This document shows, one piece after another, positions 7,462-14,760 of a stretch of DNA of 32,659 nt (the first letter of the stretch is position 1; the number at the start of each line of letters is the position of its first letter). Made by a program: the position numbers and the translations under genes. The stretch spans positions 1 to 32,659 of the forward strand of contig CALJUL010000118.1 in assembly GCA_937975725.1 (NCBI GenBank), in the 5' to 3' direction. The notes beneath the pieces were generated by a model that was not told where the DNA came from, did not search any database, and saw only the letters and a list, made by a program, of their open reading frames with translations. This DNA is from an uncultured Pseudoxanthomonas sp. (GTDB taxonomy: Bacteria > Pseudomonadota > Gammaproteobacteria > Xanthomonadales > Xanthomonadaceae).

Positions 7462-7570
7462 GGAAAGCAGGAGCGGGAACGGGGAATAGAGAATGGGGAA
7501 ACAGGGGAACGCGGATTTCCCGTCTTCGGAATTCCCCGTTTCCGCTCCCCATTCCCCGCCCCCGCTTTCC
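7462..7570. repeat. imperfect palindrome of GGGGAAT/ATTCCCC words
   Basis: The purine-rich left arm (GGAAAGCAGGAGCGGGAACG onward) is mirrored by the pyrimidine-rich right arm, which ends in CGCCCCCGCTTTCC, giving an imperfect 109-bp inverted repeat centred near 7516. It begins at the phaB stop codon and fills most of the phaB-phaR gap. It differs in sequence from the 4541 and 24394 elements. It could act as an attenuator or transcript end. Confidence 0.7.
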
Positions 7571-7657
7571 TGAACAGGGCATCCCTGCCCTGCGACCAGT
7601 TGCAAGGGCTGTTGCGCTGCGTCATGCTGGTGCATACGCGTTTAGAGTGAATGCTCA

Positions 7658-8161
7658 ATGGCTGCGATCCGCATCATCAAGAAGTACCCCAACCGCCGGT
7701 TGTACGACACCGAGATTTCCAGCTACATCACCATCGAGGACGTGCGCCAGCTCATCGTCGACGGCGAGGACTTCGAGGTCCGCGACGCCAAGACCGGGGA
7801 CGACCTGACCCGCAGCGTGCTGCTGCAGATCATCGCCGAGCAGGAACAGGACGGCGAGCCGGTGCTGTCCACGCAGTTGCTGAGCCAGATCATCCGCTTC
7901 TACGGCGACTCGCTGCAGGGCTTCATGGGCAACTACCTGGAGCGCAGCATGCAGGTGTTCATGGAGCAGCAGCAGCAGTTCCGCAGCCAGATGGGCAACC
8001 TGCTGGGGCAGACGCCCTGGACCATGATGAACCAGTTGACCGAGCGCAACATGGAGCTGTGGCAGGAGTTCCAGCGCAACCTCACCGGCGGCATGGGCCG
8101 TCCGACGACGGTCAAGCCGAAGGAAGCCCCGCGCGAGACGCCCAAGCCGCGCGCACGCTGA
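7658..8161 (+). CDS. phaR: polyhydroxyalkanoate synthesis repressor PhaR
   Basis: PhaR represses phasin and its own gene and responds to PHA granules. The 167-residue protein opens with the diagnostic IRIIKKYPNRRLYDTEISSY (residues 4-23), the PHB/PHA accumulation regulator DNA-binding domain. The middle domain contains LLSQIIRFYGDSLQGFMGNY, followed by a glutamine/methionine-rich helix and a basic, proline-rich tail (ending KPRAR). The ATG at 7658 has only a weak AGAGTGA upstream. An ATG at 7651 is out of frame. TTGC-containing repeats at 7599-7615 lie just upstream and may be an autoregulatory site, which is inference. Confidence 0.95.
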   Translation: MAAIRIIKKYPNRRLYDTEISSYITIEDVRQLIVDGEDFEVRDAKTGDDLTRSVLLQIIAEQEQDGEPVLSTQLLSQIIRFYGDSLQGFMGNYLERSMQVFMEQQQQFRSQMGNLLGQTPWTMMNQLTERNMELWQEFQRNLTGGMGRPTTVKPKEAPRETPKPRAR

Positions 8162-8181
8162 CCCGCTCCGTAGCGAAACCC

Positions 8182-8212
8182 GGCCCGCGCGTGCCTGCGC
8201 GGGCCTTTTTTT
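8182..8212 (+). terminator. rho-independent terminator after phaR
   Basis: GGCCCGCGC (8182-8190) pairs with GCGCGGGCC (8197-8205) around a six-base loop and is followed by seven T residues. It is a textbook terminator 20 bases after the phaR stop, so the second phaB needs its own promoter or read-through. Confidence 0.93.
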
Positions 8213-8234
8213 GAGCCGAACGAAGGACATCCGC

Positions 8235-8975
8235 ATGACGCAACGCATCGCCGTGGTCACCGGCGGCATGGGCGGCCTGGGCCTGGCCATCTGCCGGGCG
8301 CTGGCCCGCGCCGGCCGGCGCGTGGTCGCCGCCGACCTCCCCGCTTCCGCCGAACGCCTGGCCGAATTCCAGGCGCGCACCGACGGCCTGGAGATCGAGG
8401 CCGCGCCGGTGGACGTCAGCGACTTCGACGCCTGCGGCGCGCTGGTGCGCTCGGTGCAGGAGAAGCACGGCGCGCTCGACATCCTGGTCAACAACGCCGG
8501 CATCACCCGCGACGCCACCCTGCGCAAGATGGACAAGCCGCAATGGGACGCGGTGCTGGGCGTGCACCTGGACGGCGCCTTCCACCTCTGCCGGCACGCG
8601 CTGGACGGCATGCAGGCGCGCGGATTCGGCCGCATCGTCAACATCAGCTCGGTCAGCGGCCAGACCGGCAATTTCGGCCAGACCAACTACGCCGCCGCCA
8701 AGGCCGGCCTGCACGGCTTCACCATGTCGCTGGCGCGCGAAGTCGCACGCAAGGGCATCACCGTCAACAGCCTGTCGCCGGGCTACATCGAGACGCCGAT
8801 GACCAAGGCGATGCCGGCCGACGTGCTGGAGCGTACCGTCGCCGGCATCCCGGTCGGCCGCATCGGTCTGCCGGAGGACATCGCCCGCGCAGTGGCCTTC
8901 CTCACCGCCGACGACGCCGGCTACCTCACCGGCGTCAACCTGCCGGTGAACGGCGGACTGTTCATGAGCTTCTGA
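8235..8975 (+). CDS. phaB: acetoacetyl-CoA reductase PhaB-like, paralogue 2
   Basis: This is a 246-residue short-chain dehydrogenase. It begins MTQRIAVVTGGMGGLGLAIC, very close to the N-terminus of Cupriavidus PhaB. NNAGITRD is at 86-93, Ser139 is in NISSVSGQTGNFGQ, and the catalytic pair is Tyr152 and Lys156. Unlike paralogue 1 it has Asp34 at the end of beta-strand 2 (VVAADLPAS), which in this superfamily usually favours NAD(H). The ATG at 8235 has GAAGGA eight bases upstream. A TTG start at 8211 in the same frame would lie inside the terminator T-tract and is rejected. It may serve PHA synthesis or the reverse oxidation. Confidence 0.88.
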   Translation: MTQRIAVVTGGMGGLGLAICRALARAGRRVVAADLPASAERLAEFQARTDGLEIEAAPVDVSDFDACGALVRSVQEKHGALDILVNNAGITRDATLRKMDKPQWDAVLGVHLDGAFHLCRHALDGMQARGFGRIVNISSVSGQTGNFGQTNYAAAKAGLHGFTMSLAREVARKGITVNSLSPGYIETPMTKAMPADVLERTVAGIPVGRIGLPEDIARAVAFLTADDAGYLTGVNLPVNGGLFMSF

Positions 8976-9028
8976 GCGGCCGCAGCGCGCGGCCGACACA
9001 TCCTGCAACGACGCAACCGAGACCGTCC

Positions 9029-9199
9029 ATGAAACTGACTCCTCCCACCTTCGGCGTCTGGCTGATCGCGCTGCTGCTCGGCAGCGGCGGCATCGCCGCC
9101 CGGTTTGGCTACGTGCCGGTGCTGGCGCCGCATGCGTTCTGGCTGGTCGTGGCCGGCTTCGGCCTGCTGGTGCTGGCGACGGTCTTCAGCAAGCTCTGA
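9029..9199 (+). CDS. small two-helix membrane protein
   Basis: A 56-residue protein with hydrophobic helices at about 9-24 (FGVWLIALLLGSGGIA) and 36-53 (AFWLVVAGFGLLVLATVF). It follows the second phaB by 53 bases on the same strand. Its composition and length match small inner-membrane proteins annotated as hypothetical in Xanthomonadaceae. I do not recognise a function. No strong Shine-Dalgarno is visible (ACCGAGACC). Confidence 0.6.
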   Translation: MKLTPPTFGVWLIALLLGSGGIAARFGYVPVLAPHAFWLVVAGFGLLVLATVFSKL

Positions 9200-9206
9200 G
9201 CGCCCG

Positions 9207-9230
9207 GCGCATCGCCTTGCGGCGGTGCGC
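9207..9230. terminator. possible bidirectional hairpin between convergent genes
   Basis: GCGCATCGCC and GGCGGTGCGC form a 10-bp stem with one T-G wobble around a TTGC loop. It lies directly after the 56-residue membrane protein gene and faces the convergent tail-tube-like gene. There is no T-tract, so intrinsic termination is uncertain. Confidence 0.35.
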
Positions 9231-9304
9231 ACACAGATCCGCGCGGCAGGCACCCGGCCGCACGCGCGACGGTACGCCGCCTGCATCCGTGCAACCCGGC
9301 CGCC

Positions 9305-9748
9305 CTACTCCATCTCGAACCGGTCGAACGCGATCTCCAGCGTTTCGAACAGCGTGGCCGCCGCGGCCGCGTTCATCGGCGACGTCAGATAGGCCACCGG
9401 CTGCGCGCGCAGGAAGCGCCAGGCCAGCACCGGCTCGTGCCGCTCATCCAGCAACTGCACGGTGACCGTGCGCAGGTCGCGTCCGCCGTTGCGGGCGTCG
9501 TTCCACCAGTGGTACCAGGACAGCGAACCGATCACCCCGCGCCGCAGGACCAGGTTGCCGTAATGCGTCAACGACGCGAGCTTGCCCGGTTCGTGGGTCC
9601 TGCCGTTGCCCGTACGGTATTCGTCGACCTGTAGGCGGGCCTCGGGGAACACGACCTCGGCCACGCCCGCATCCGGCCCGTCCTGGCCGGTGCCGATGTC
9701 GACGAGGAAATTCATGCCCGCATAGGGCTTGTCGCGCTGGACCGGCAT
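9305..9748 (-). CDS. orphan T4 gp19-like phage tail tube protein
   Basis: A 147-residue protein that matches the T4 gp19 / conserved phage tail protein family from memory. This family forms inner tubes of contractile tails and extracellular contractile injection systems. The family pattern is visible in order: NFLVDIG near the N-terminus, VDEYRTGNGRTHEPGKL, SLTHYGNLVLRRGVIGS, WWNDARN, VQLLDERHEPVLAWRFLRAQ and a final FETLEIAFDRFEME. No sheath, baseplate, ATPase or spike gene is adjacent. The neighbours are a small membrane protein and an M48 peptidase. The ATG at 9748 is chosen because the family start is NFLV-proximal. An in-frame ATG at 9811 would add 21 atypical residues. It is probably a relic or a domesticated tube protein. 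Confidence 0.8.
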   Translation of the reverse strand: MPVQRDKPYAGMNFLVDIGTGQDGPDAGVAEVVFPEARLQVDEYRTGNGRTHEPGKLASLTHYGNLVLRRGVIGSLSWYHWWNDARNGGRDLRTVTVQLLDERHEPVLAWRFLRAQPVAYLTSPMNAAAAATLFETLEIAFDRFEME

Positions 9749-9982
9749 GTGCGTTCTCGCTGGGGGAAGGGAATCGCGGATACGGACGAACTCTCCGCCG
9801 CATGGCCACATGCTCTCGACAACGCGGCGCTGCGCCGCGAGCGGTCATCACCACGCGTGTGCGTGCGCAAGACGAGCTTCAGTGCTGCCTGACGGCCACC
9901 GGCAGCGGCCGCACCGTCAATCCCACCGGCCCGCCCCACTAGTCAGGTCAGGCGACAGGACCGGCCAGCCGCGTGCCCGGCC

Positions 9983-10897
9983 TCACTTCGCGCCCGGCGT
10001 GGTGCAGAAGCGCTGGCGGTATTCCATCGCCCGGGGCATCAGCGCGGTGAGGTTCTGGATGCGCGTGCCGGGATTGGGGTGGGTGGAGGAGAATTCCGGC
10101 GGCGCCTGGCCGCCGCTGGCCTCGCTCATGCGCTGCCACAGCGGCACGGCTTCCTGCGGGTTGAAGCAGGCGGCGGCGGCCAGCATCAGGCCCACTTCGT
10201 CGGCCTGGGTCTCGTGCCCGCGCGCGTAAGGCAGCAGGTAGCCGTAGCCCATCGCCGCCATCACCATCTGCTGCTGTTGCGCGTCCATGCCGCTCATGGC
10301 GCCAGCCATCTGGCCGATCTGGGTGAGCTTCTGCTGCGACATGCGCTGGGCGCCGTGGCGCAGCAGCGCATGGGCGATCTCGTGGCCCATCACCACCGCC
10401 ACCGCGTCGGCGTTCTGCGCCACCGGGATCAGCCCGGTGTAGACGGCCATCTTGCCGCCGGGCAGGCAGAAGGCGTTGGCCTGGTCGGACTGGATGACGT
10501 TGACGTCCCAGTCGAAGGTCTTCCAGTTGCCGCTGGGCTGGGTGCCGTGCTCCTGCGCGATCGCCGCCTCCACTTCCGGCACCTTGTCGATCAGCCGCTG
10601 GGCGATGGCGCGCACCTGCCGGGCGATCTGCGAATCCGGGTCGACCGGGCGCTCCTGGGAGAGGATCTCCTGGTACGCCTGCAGGCCCAGGGCCTTCTCC
10701 TCCTCCACGCCGATGGAGTTGTCGATCAGCACCTTCTCGCCGGTATAGGGGTCCACCACCCGGTTGGAGAAGTAGTAACAGCCGCCGTAGACCAGGAAGC
10801 CCAGCAGGATCAGCCAGCGGATGTTGCCGAACACGCCGCGGCGCTGGCCGCCGCCGCGCTGGCCGTACTGTCCCTGGCCGTAGGGATCCTGCCTCAT
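9983..10897 (-). CDS. membrane-anchored M48 family zinc metallopeptidase
   Basis: A 304-residue protein. A glycine/glutamine-rich N-terminus (DPYGQGQYGQRGGGQRR) is followed by one membrane segment (about 27-43) and an M48 catalytic domain. The zinc motif is HEIAH (172-176), with the third ligand Glu229 in HETQADEVG. SSTHPNPGTRI near the C-terminus is typical of the BepA/LoiP/YggG-like branch, which cleaves or assembles outer-membrane proteins in the periplasm. The membrane anchor suggests periplasmic action from the inner membrane. GGGAGAAGGA precedes the ATG. It starts 17 bases after the stop of the SUMF1-domain lipoprotein gene, so the two probably form an operon. Confidence 0.88.
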   Translation of the reverse strand: MRQDPYGQGQYGQRGGGQRRGVFGNIRWLILLGFLVYGGCYYFSNRVVDPYTGEKVLIDNSIGVEEEKALGLQAYQEILSQERPVDPDSQIARQVRAIAQRLIDKVPEVEAAIAQEHGTQPSGNWKTFDWDVNVIQSDQANAFCLPGGKMAVYTGLIPVAQNADAVAVVMGHEIAHALLRHGAQRMSQQKLTQIGQMAGAMSGMDAQQQQMVMAAMGYGYLLPYARGHETQADEVGLMLAAAACFNPQEAVPLWQRMSEASGGQAPPEFSSTHPNPGTRIQNLTALMPRAMEYRQRFCTTPGAK

Positions 10898-10914
10898 CGT
10901 CCTTCTCCCTGCGG

Positions 10915-12768
10915 CTAGATGCCGCGCACCACGCGGAAACCGACCCGCGCGCTAGTCATATCCGAATCCGACGACGAACGCCATGCCGCCCGCGCCTGGA
11001 CGGGCGAACTGGACCAGCCCGCACCCCGGACCACCCGCGAGCGGCAGCCGGGATTGAACCACGGCGCACCGTCGGCCGGCGCGCGCCGGTAGCTGGCGTG
11101 CCAGCAGTCGGCCACCCATTCGCTGGTGTTGCCTCCCATGTCCTTCAGCCCCCAGGCGTTGGCGCGGAAGCGGCCGACCGGCGCCGCGCCCCAGTAGCCA
11201 TCGCCGTAGCCGGCGAAGGCGTTGTTCCAGTGCCGCCCGCTGGGCGAAACGTCGTCGCTCCCGGTGAGGTTGCCGAAGCCGCGCGGCGGCGGTCCGCCGC
11301 CCCAGGGATAGCGCCCCTGCACGCCGGCGCGCAGGGCGTATTCGTACTCCGCCTCGCTGGGCAGGCGATAGCCGTGCCCGGTCTGGCCGGACAGCCATTC
11401 GGCGTAGGCTTCGGCGTCGTAGACGCTGACGTGCACCACCGGCATGTCGTCGGCGGCCGGGTCGCCGGCATGGTCGGACTGCCAGTCCACGCCGCTGCGG
11501 CGGACGAAATTGCCGCTGCGCTCGTCGTAGACGATGGAATGGCCGCGGCGGGTGGCGCGCGGGCGGTACTGGGTGGCCTGCACGAAGCGGCGGAACTCGC
11601 CCACCGTCACCTGGTTGCGCGACATCGCGAAGCCGCGGTCGAAGCGCACGTAGTGCGCGGGCTTCTCGGCGTCCGGAGCGTCCGCCTCGTCGTCGGCCGC
11701 GCCCATCAGGAAACCGCCGTGCGGCACCACCACCATTTCCGGCCCGCGCCCGCCGTGTTGGAGCGCGTCGGTGAACGCCTGGCCCGGGCGGAACAGGCCG
11801 TAGTGGGTGGCCAGGTCGATGCGCTGGCGGAACTCCGCCGCCACCGCGTTGCCCGGCTCGGCGATGCGCAGGACTTCGGCCAGCTTGTTGCGCGCCTCCT
11901 TCAGACCCTGGAGAGTGGTCAGGTCCTTCACCCCTGCGTCGCGCAGTTCGAGGATGTGCGCCAGGCGGATGGCCTCCACCCGCCGGCGGGCGTCCTCCAC
12001 CGTGCCGACGTCCTCGCCGCGCACGCCGGCGGCATGGTCCAGCCAGCGCCGTGCGGTGGCGAAGTCGGCCGCTTCGGCCGCGGTCTCGGCGCGCCGGATC
12101 ATCGCGCTCTCCACCGCCGCCACGCCCTGCGAGGCACGCGCCTGCCCGGGCTTCCACTTCAGGATCTCGCGGAAGCCGGCCAGCGCGCCGCCCCCTTCCT
12201 CGCCCAGCCGGCCTTCTTGGAGGGCGCGTTCGCTGGCCAGGTTAAGTCGGGTGAGCTGGTCGGCCTCGTCCACCTTCGCCAGGTAGGCGGCCACGCCCGC
12301 GTCGGCGGGCGCCAAGGTGCGCGCGACAGCGGCGACCAGCCGCGCCCGGCGCAGCGCTTCGTCGCTGTCCTCAGCCTCCTCCAGCGCCTGCCGCCCCTGC
12401 ACGAGCAGGCGGTCCAGGCTGCGCTCCAGGCCGCGCCGCGCCACGGCGTCGGCCGGATCGCGCCGTTGCAGGGCCAGGAACAGCGGGATCGCATCGTCGG
12501 CGGCCTCGAACAGGCGACCCTCGGCCAGCGCGCGTTCGGCCCGCCGGCGCGCCTGAGCGGCCTGCTCCGGCGCGATGGCAACGGCCGGCGGCTGCCAGTT
12601 CAGTTCGTTCATGCCGCTGTCGTCGCCGCTGACCGTCACCCGCGGCATGCGCACGGGCGCTTCGGTGTCCTGCCCCCGCTCCGCCGGCGGCGCCCCGCGC
12701 GAGCAGGCGGCCAGCAACGGCAGCGCCAGCAGCAGGAAAGCGATGGTGCGCAAACGACCTCCGTGCAT
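10915..12768 (-). CDS. lipoprotein with helical repeats and C-terminal SUMF1/FGE-like domain
   Basis: A 617-residue protein. The N-terminus RLRTIAFLLLALPLLAACSR is a lipoprotein signal with the lipid-attachment Cys22. Residues about 65-330 are alanine/arginine/glutamate-rich helices that look like tetratricopeptide or coiled-coil repeats. Residues about 343-617 form a formylglycine-generating-enzyme-like (SUMF1) fold: MVVVPHGGFLMGAADDE, NQVTVGEFRRFV, YRLPSEAEYEYALRAG, MGGNTSEWVADCW and VVRGAGW. I do not see the cysteine pair of true sulfatase activators, so it is probably a binding or other non-FGE member. It is in a likely operon with the M48 peptidase. The ATG at 12768 is selected by the signal peptide, and the Shine-Dalgarno is weak. 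Confidence 0.85.
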   Translation of the reverse strand: MHGGRLRTIAFLLLALPLLAACSRGAPPAERGQDTEAPVRMPRVTVSGDDSGMNELNWQPPAVAIAPEQAAQARRRAERALAEGRLFEAADDAIPLFLALQRRDPADAVARRGLERSLDRLLVQGRQALEEAEDSDEALRRARLVAAVARTLAPADAGVAAYLAKVDEADQLTRLNLASERALQEGRLGEEGGGALAGFREILKWKPGQARASQGVAAVESAMIRRAETAAEAADFATARRWLDHAAGVRGEDVGTVEDARRRVEAIRLAHILELRDAGVKDLTTLQGLKEARNKLAEVLRIAEPGNAVAAEFRQRIDLATHYGLFRPGQAFTDALQHGGRGPEMVVVPHGGFLMGAADDEADAPDAEKPAHYVRFDRGFAMSRNQVTVGEFRRFVQATQYRPRATRRGHSIVYDERSGNFVRRSGVDWQSDHAGDPAADDMPVVHVSVYDAEAYAEWLSGQTGHGYRLPSEAEYEYALRAGVQGRYPWGGGPPPRGFGNLTGSDDVSPSGRHWNNAFAGYGDGYWGAAPVGRFRANAWGLKDMGGNTSEWVADCWHASYRRAPADGAPWFNPGCRSRVVRGAGWSSSPVQARAAWRSSSDSDMTSARVGFRVVRGI

Positions 12769-12871
12769 CCGCCATGCAGTCCCGGGCGTGTCCATGGAGG
12801 GGACAGGCCATGGACGGGACGTTAGGCTATTGTCCCCTGCCTGAGCAAACCACGCACCTCGCGGAGAATTC

Positions 12872-13957
12872 GTGCCCCATTGGATCGACACACCGGCCGC
12901 GCTGGAAGCGCGGCTCCAGCACCGCCCGGCCCGCATCGGCCTGGATACCGAATTCGTGCGGGAGCGGACCTTCTGGCCGCAACTGGCCCTGGTGCAGATC
13001 GCCGTGGAGGACGAGATCCTGCTGGTGGACGCGCTGGTGCCCGGCATGGCGCAGGCGCTGGCGCCGGTGCTGGCCGACCCGGCCGTGACCAAGGTGATGC
13101 ACAGCGCCAGCGAGGACCTGGTGGCGTTCAAGGTGAGTTGCGGCGTGCTGCCCACCCCGCTGTTCGACACCCAGATGGCCGCCGCGCTGGCGGGCATCGC
13201 CGCAGGCATCGGCTACCAGAAGCTGGTCGAGCGCATCACCGGCGTGTCGCTGCCGAAGGGAGAGACGCGCTCGGACTGGCTGCGCCGCCCGCTCAGCGAA
13301 GCCCAGTTGCACTACGCCGCCGACGACGTGCGCTACCTGTTCGCCCTGCACGACGCCCTGCGCGCGCAACTCCAGGAAACCGGCCGCCTGTCCTGGCTGG
13401 AGGAGGACTGCGCGCGCTTCGTCGAGAACGCCGCGCAGGACGAACCCGAGCGCTGGCCGCACCTGGCCGTGCGCAGCGCCCAGTTCCTCGACGCCCCGGC
13501 GCAGCAGCGCCTGGTCCGGCTGCTGCGCTGGCGCGAAGCGCAGGCCCGCAGCAGCGACAAGCCGCGGAGCTGGATCCTGGACAACGAACTGGCCGCCACC
13601 TTGGCCCGCACGCCGCCCACCGACCGCGACGCCCTGCTGCGGCTGTTCGACGGCCAGCCCAAGGCCCCGCGCAAGCTGGCCGACGCGGTCTGGCACGCGC
13701 TCACCACCCCGGTGGAGGACGAAGCCGGACTGCCGCTGGCGCGCACCGCCAGCGACGGCGACAAGGCCCTGCTGAAGCGCCTGCAGGACGCCGTCTCCCG
13801 GCACAGCGAAACCCTCGGCCTGCCCGACGGCGTACTGGCCTCGCGCCGCTACCTGGAAGCCCTGCTGGAATCCGGCCGCTGGCCCGGCGCCCTCTCCGGC
13901 TGGCGCCGCACCCAACTGGAACCCCTGCTCGCGCCGCTGCTGCCTTCCGCCGGCTGA
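12872..13957 (+). CDS. rnd: ribonuclease D
   Basis: RNase D is a 3'-5' exoribonuclease that trims tRNA and other stable-RNA precursors. The DEDDy exonuclease core is clear: Asp25 and Glu27 in GLDTEFVRE, Asp82 in HSASEDL, and Tyr148/Asp152 in HYAADDVRYL. An HRDC-type helical domain follows from about 200 (for example LVRLLRWREAQARSSDKPRS). The 361-residue length is normal. The start is GTG at 12872 with GGAG six bases upstream. It is divergent from the SUMF1 lipoprotein gene and lies about 290 bases upstream of a tRNA gene. Confidence 0.95.
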   Translation: MPHWIDTPAALEARLQHRPARIGLDTEFVRERTFWPQLALVQIAVEDEILLVDALVPGMAQALAPVLADPAVTKVMHSASEDLVAFKVSCGVLPTPLFDTQMAAALAGIAAGIGYQKLVERITGVSLPKGETRSDWLRRPLSEAQLHYAADDVRYLFALHDALRAQLQETGRLSWLEEDCARFVENAAQDEPERWPHLAVRSAQFLDAPAQQRLVRLLRWREAQARSSDKPRSWILDNELAATLARTPPTDRDALLRLFDGQPKAPRKLADAVWHALTTPVEDEAGLPLARTASDGDKALLKRLQDAVSRHSETLGLPDGVLASRRYLEALLESGRWPGALSGWRRTQLEPLLAPLLPSAG

Positions 13958-14205
13958 GCGTCGGGAGAGCGGAAAGCCGGCAAGGGTGTCGCCGTTCAGG
14001 TGCGTCACGACGGCCGGCCGGCGCCACCCGCTTCCCGCGGGAATATTCGTGCGCACGCGCTGGTCGGTCCCTTGCGATGCGGCTTCTTCCCCCTTGCCGC
14101 CCCCCATGCATGGTATTTCCAGCGTGAACCCGGAAGAGGCCGTCTTCCCCACGATGACGGCCTCCTCCATCCGTACCCTGCCCGCAACAACCACACGGCC
14201 CCGGC

Positions 14206-14234
14206 TTGGCACCGTCGGCGGCGCAGGCTAGAAT
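14206..14234 (+). promoter_or_regulatory. sigma-70 promoter of tRNA-Ala
   Basis: TTGGCA (14206-14211) and TAGAAT (14229-14234) are separated by exactly 17 bases. They end 14 bases before the tRNA 5' end, and a GC-rich stretch of the kind seen at stringently controlled stable-RNA promoters follows the -10. Confidence 0.85.
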
Positions 14235-14248
14235 AGCGCCGCTCTTGT

Positions 14249-14324
<76 letters not shown>

Positions 14325-14332
14325 CTTACACG

Positions 14333-14362
14333 AAGCCCCGCTCACGCGGGGCTTTCTGTTTC
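14333..14362 (+). terminator. terminator of tRNA-Ala
   Basis: AAGCCCCGC (14333-14341) and GCGGGGCTT (14346-14354) form a 9-bp stem with a TCAC loop, followed by TCTGTTT. It begins nine bases after the tRNA. Confidence 0.9.
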
Positions 14363-14471
14363 AAGGACCTGACCGATCCGACAGTGGATGCGGCTAGTCC
14401 TTGTCCAAACACCGATACGCGGCCCTTCCTATGTTTTGGCTTAAGCCGAACTTACGGAAAGAACCCCAGAC

Positions 14472-14677
14472 ATGCGTAAACCGCCCAAGATCACGCTTCG
14501 GGCATTTCTGGACGGACCTACGCACCGTGGGGCAGGACGGAACTGAAGCAGGCAGACGACACGCTGCGGCGTATCGAACAAACGTCAGATCTGCTGCCGA
14601 TGCCCCTAAAGGACATCAACGCCAAGGTGTTGAACGCTTGTGGGTTACAGCCCTGTAAACAGTTGAGCCGAGATTGA
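14472..14677 (+). pseudogene. possible frameshifted small gene behind the tRNA
   Basis: ATG at 14472, preceded by GGAAAGAA, opens a 24-residue frame (MRKPPKITLRAFLDGPTHRG...) that ends with TGA at 14544. At the same point another frame becomes open and reads ELKQADDTLRRIEQTSDLLP and on to a TGA at 14675. Together they would make a soluble protein of about 68 residues broken by one frameshift. The combined composition is protein-like, but I recognise no family, and chance cannot be excluded. Confidence 0.25.
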
Positions 14678-14760
14678 AACCACAGAATGAGTCCGTGGTG
14701 GTTTGGTCCTTTTCGCGATCAGACATAGCGAAACCGCGGACATGGATAATCGGAAGATAT

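Noticed and set aside
8211..8234. TTG start extending the second phaB by eight codons
   Set aside because: It lies inside the T-tract of the phaR terminator. The ATG at 8235 has a good Shine-Dalgarno and matches the PhaB N-terminus.
10915..12768. Sulfatase-activating formylglycine-generating enzyme
   Set aside because: The SUMF1 fold is present, but the expected active-site cysteine pair is not evident and no sulfatase gene is nearby.
14401..14658. An 85-codon frame behind the tRNA
   Set aside because: It has no clear ribosome-binding site and a less protein-like sequence than the two-frame reading at 14472-14677. Even that is only weakly supported.
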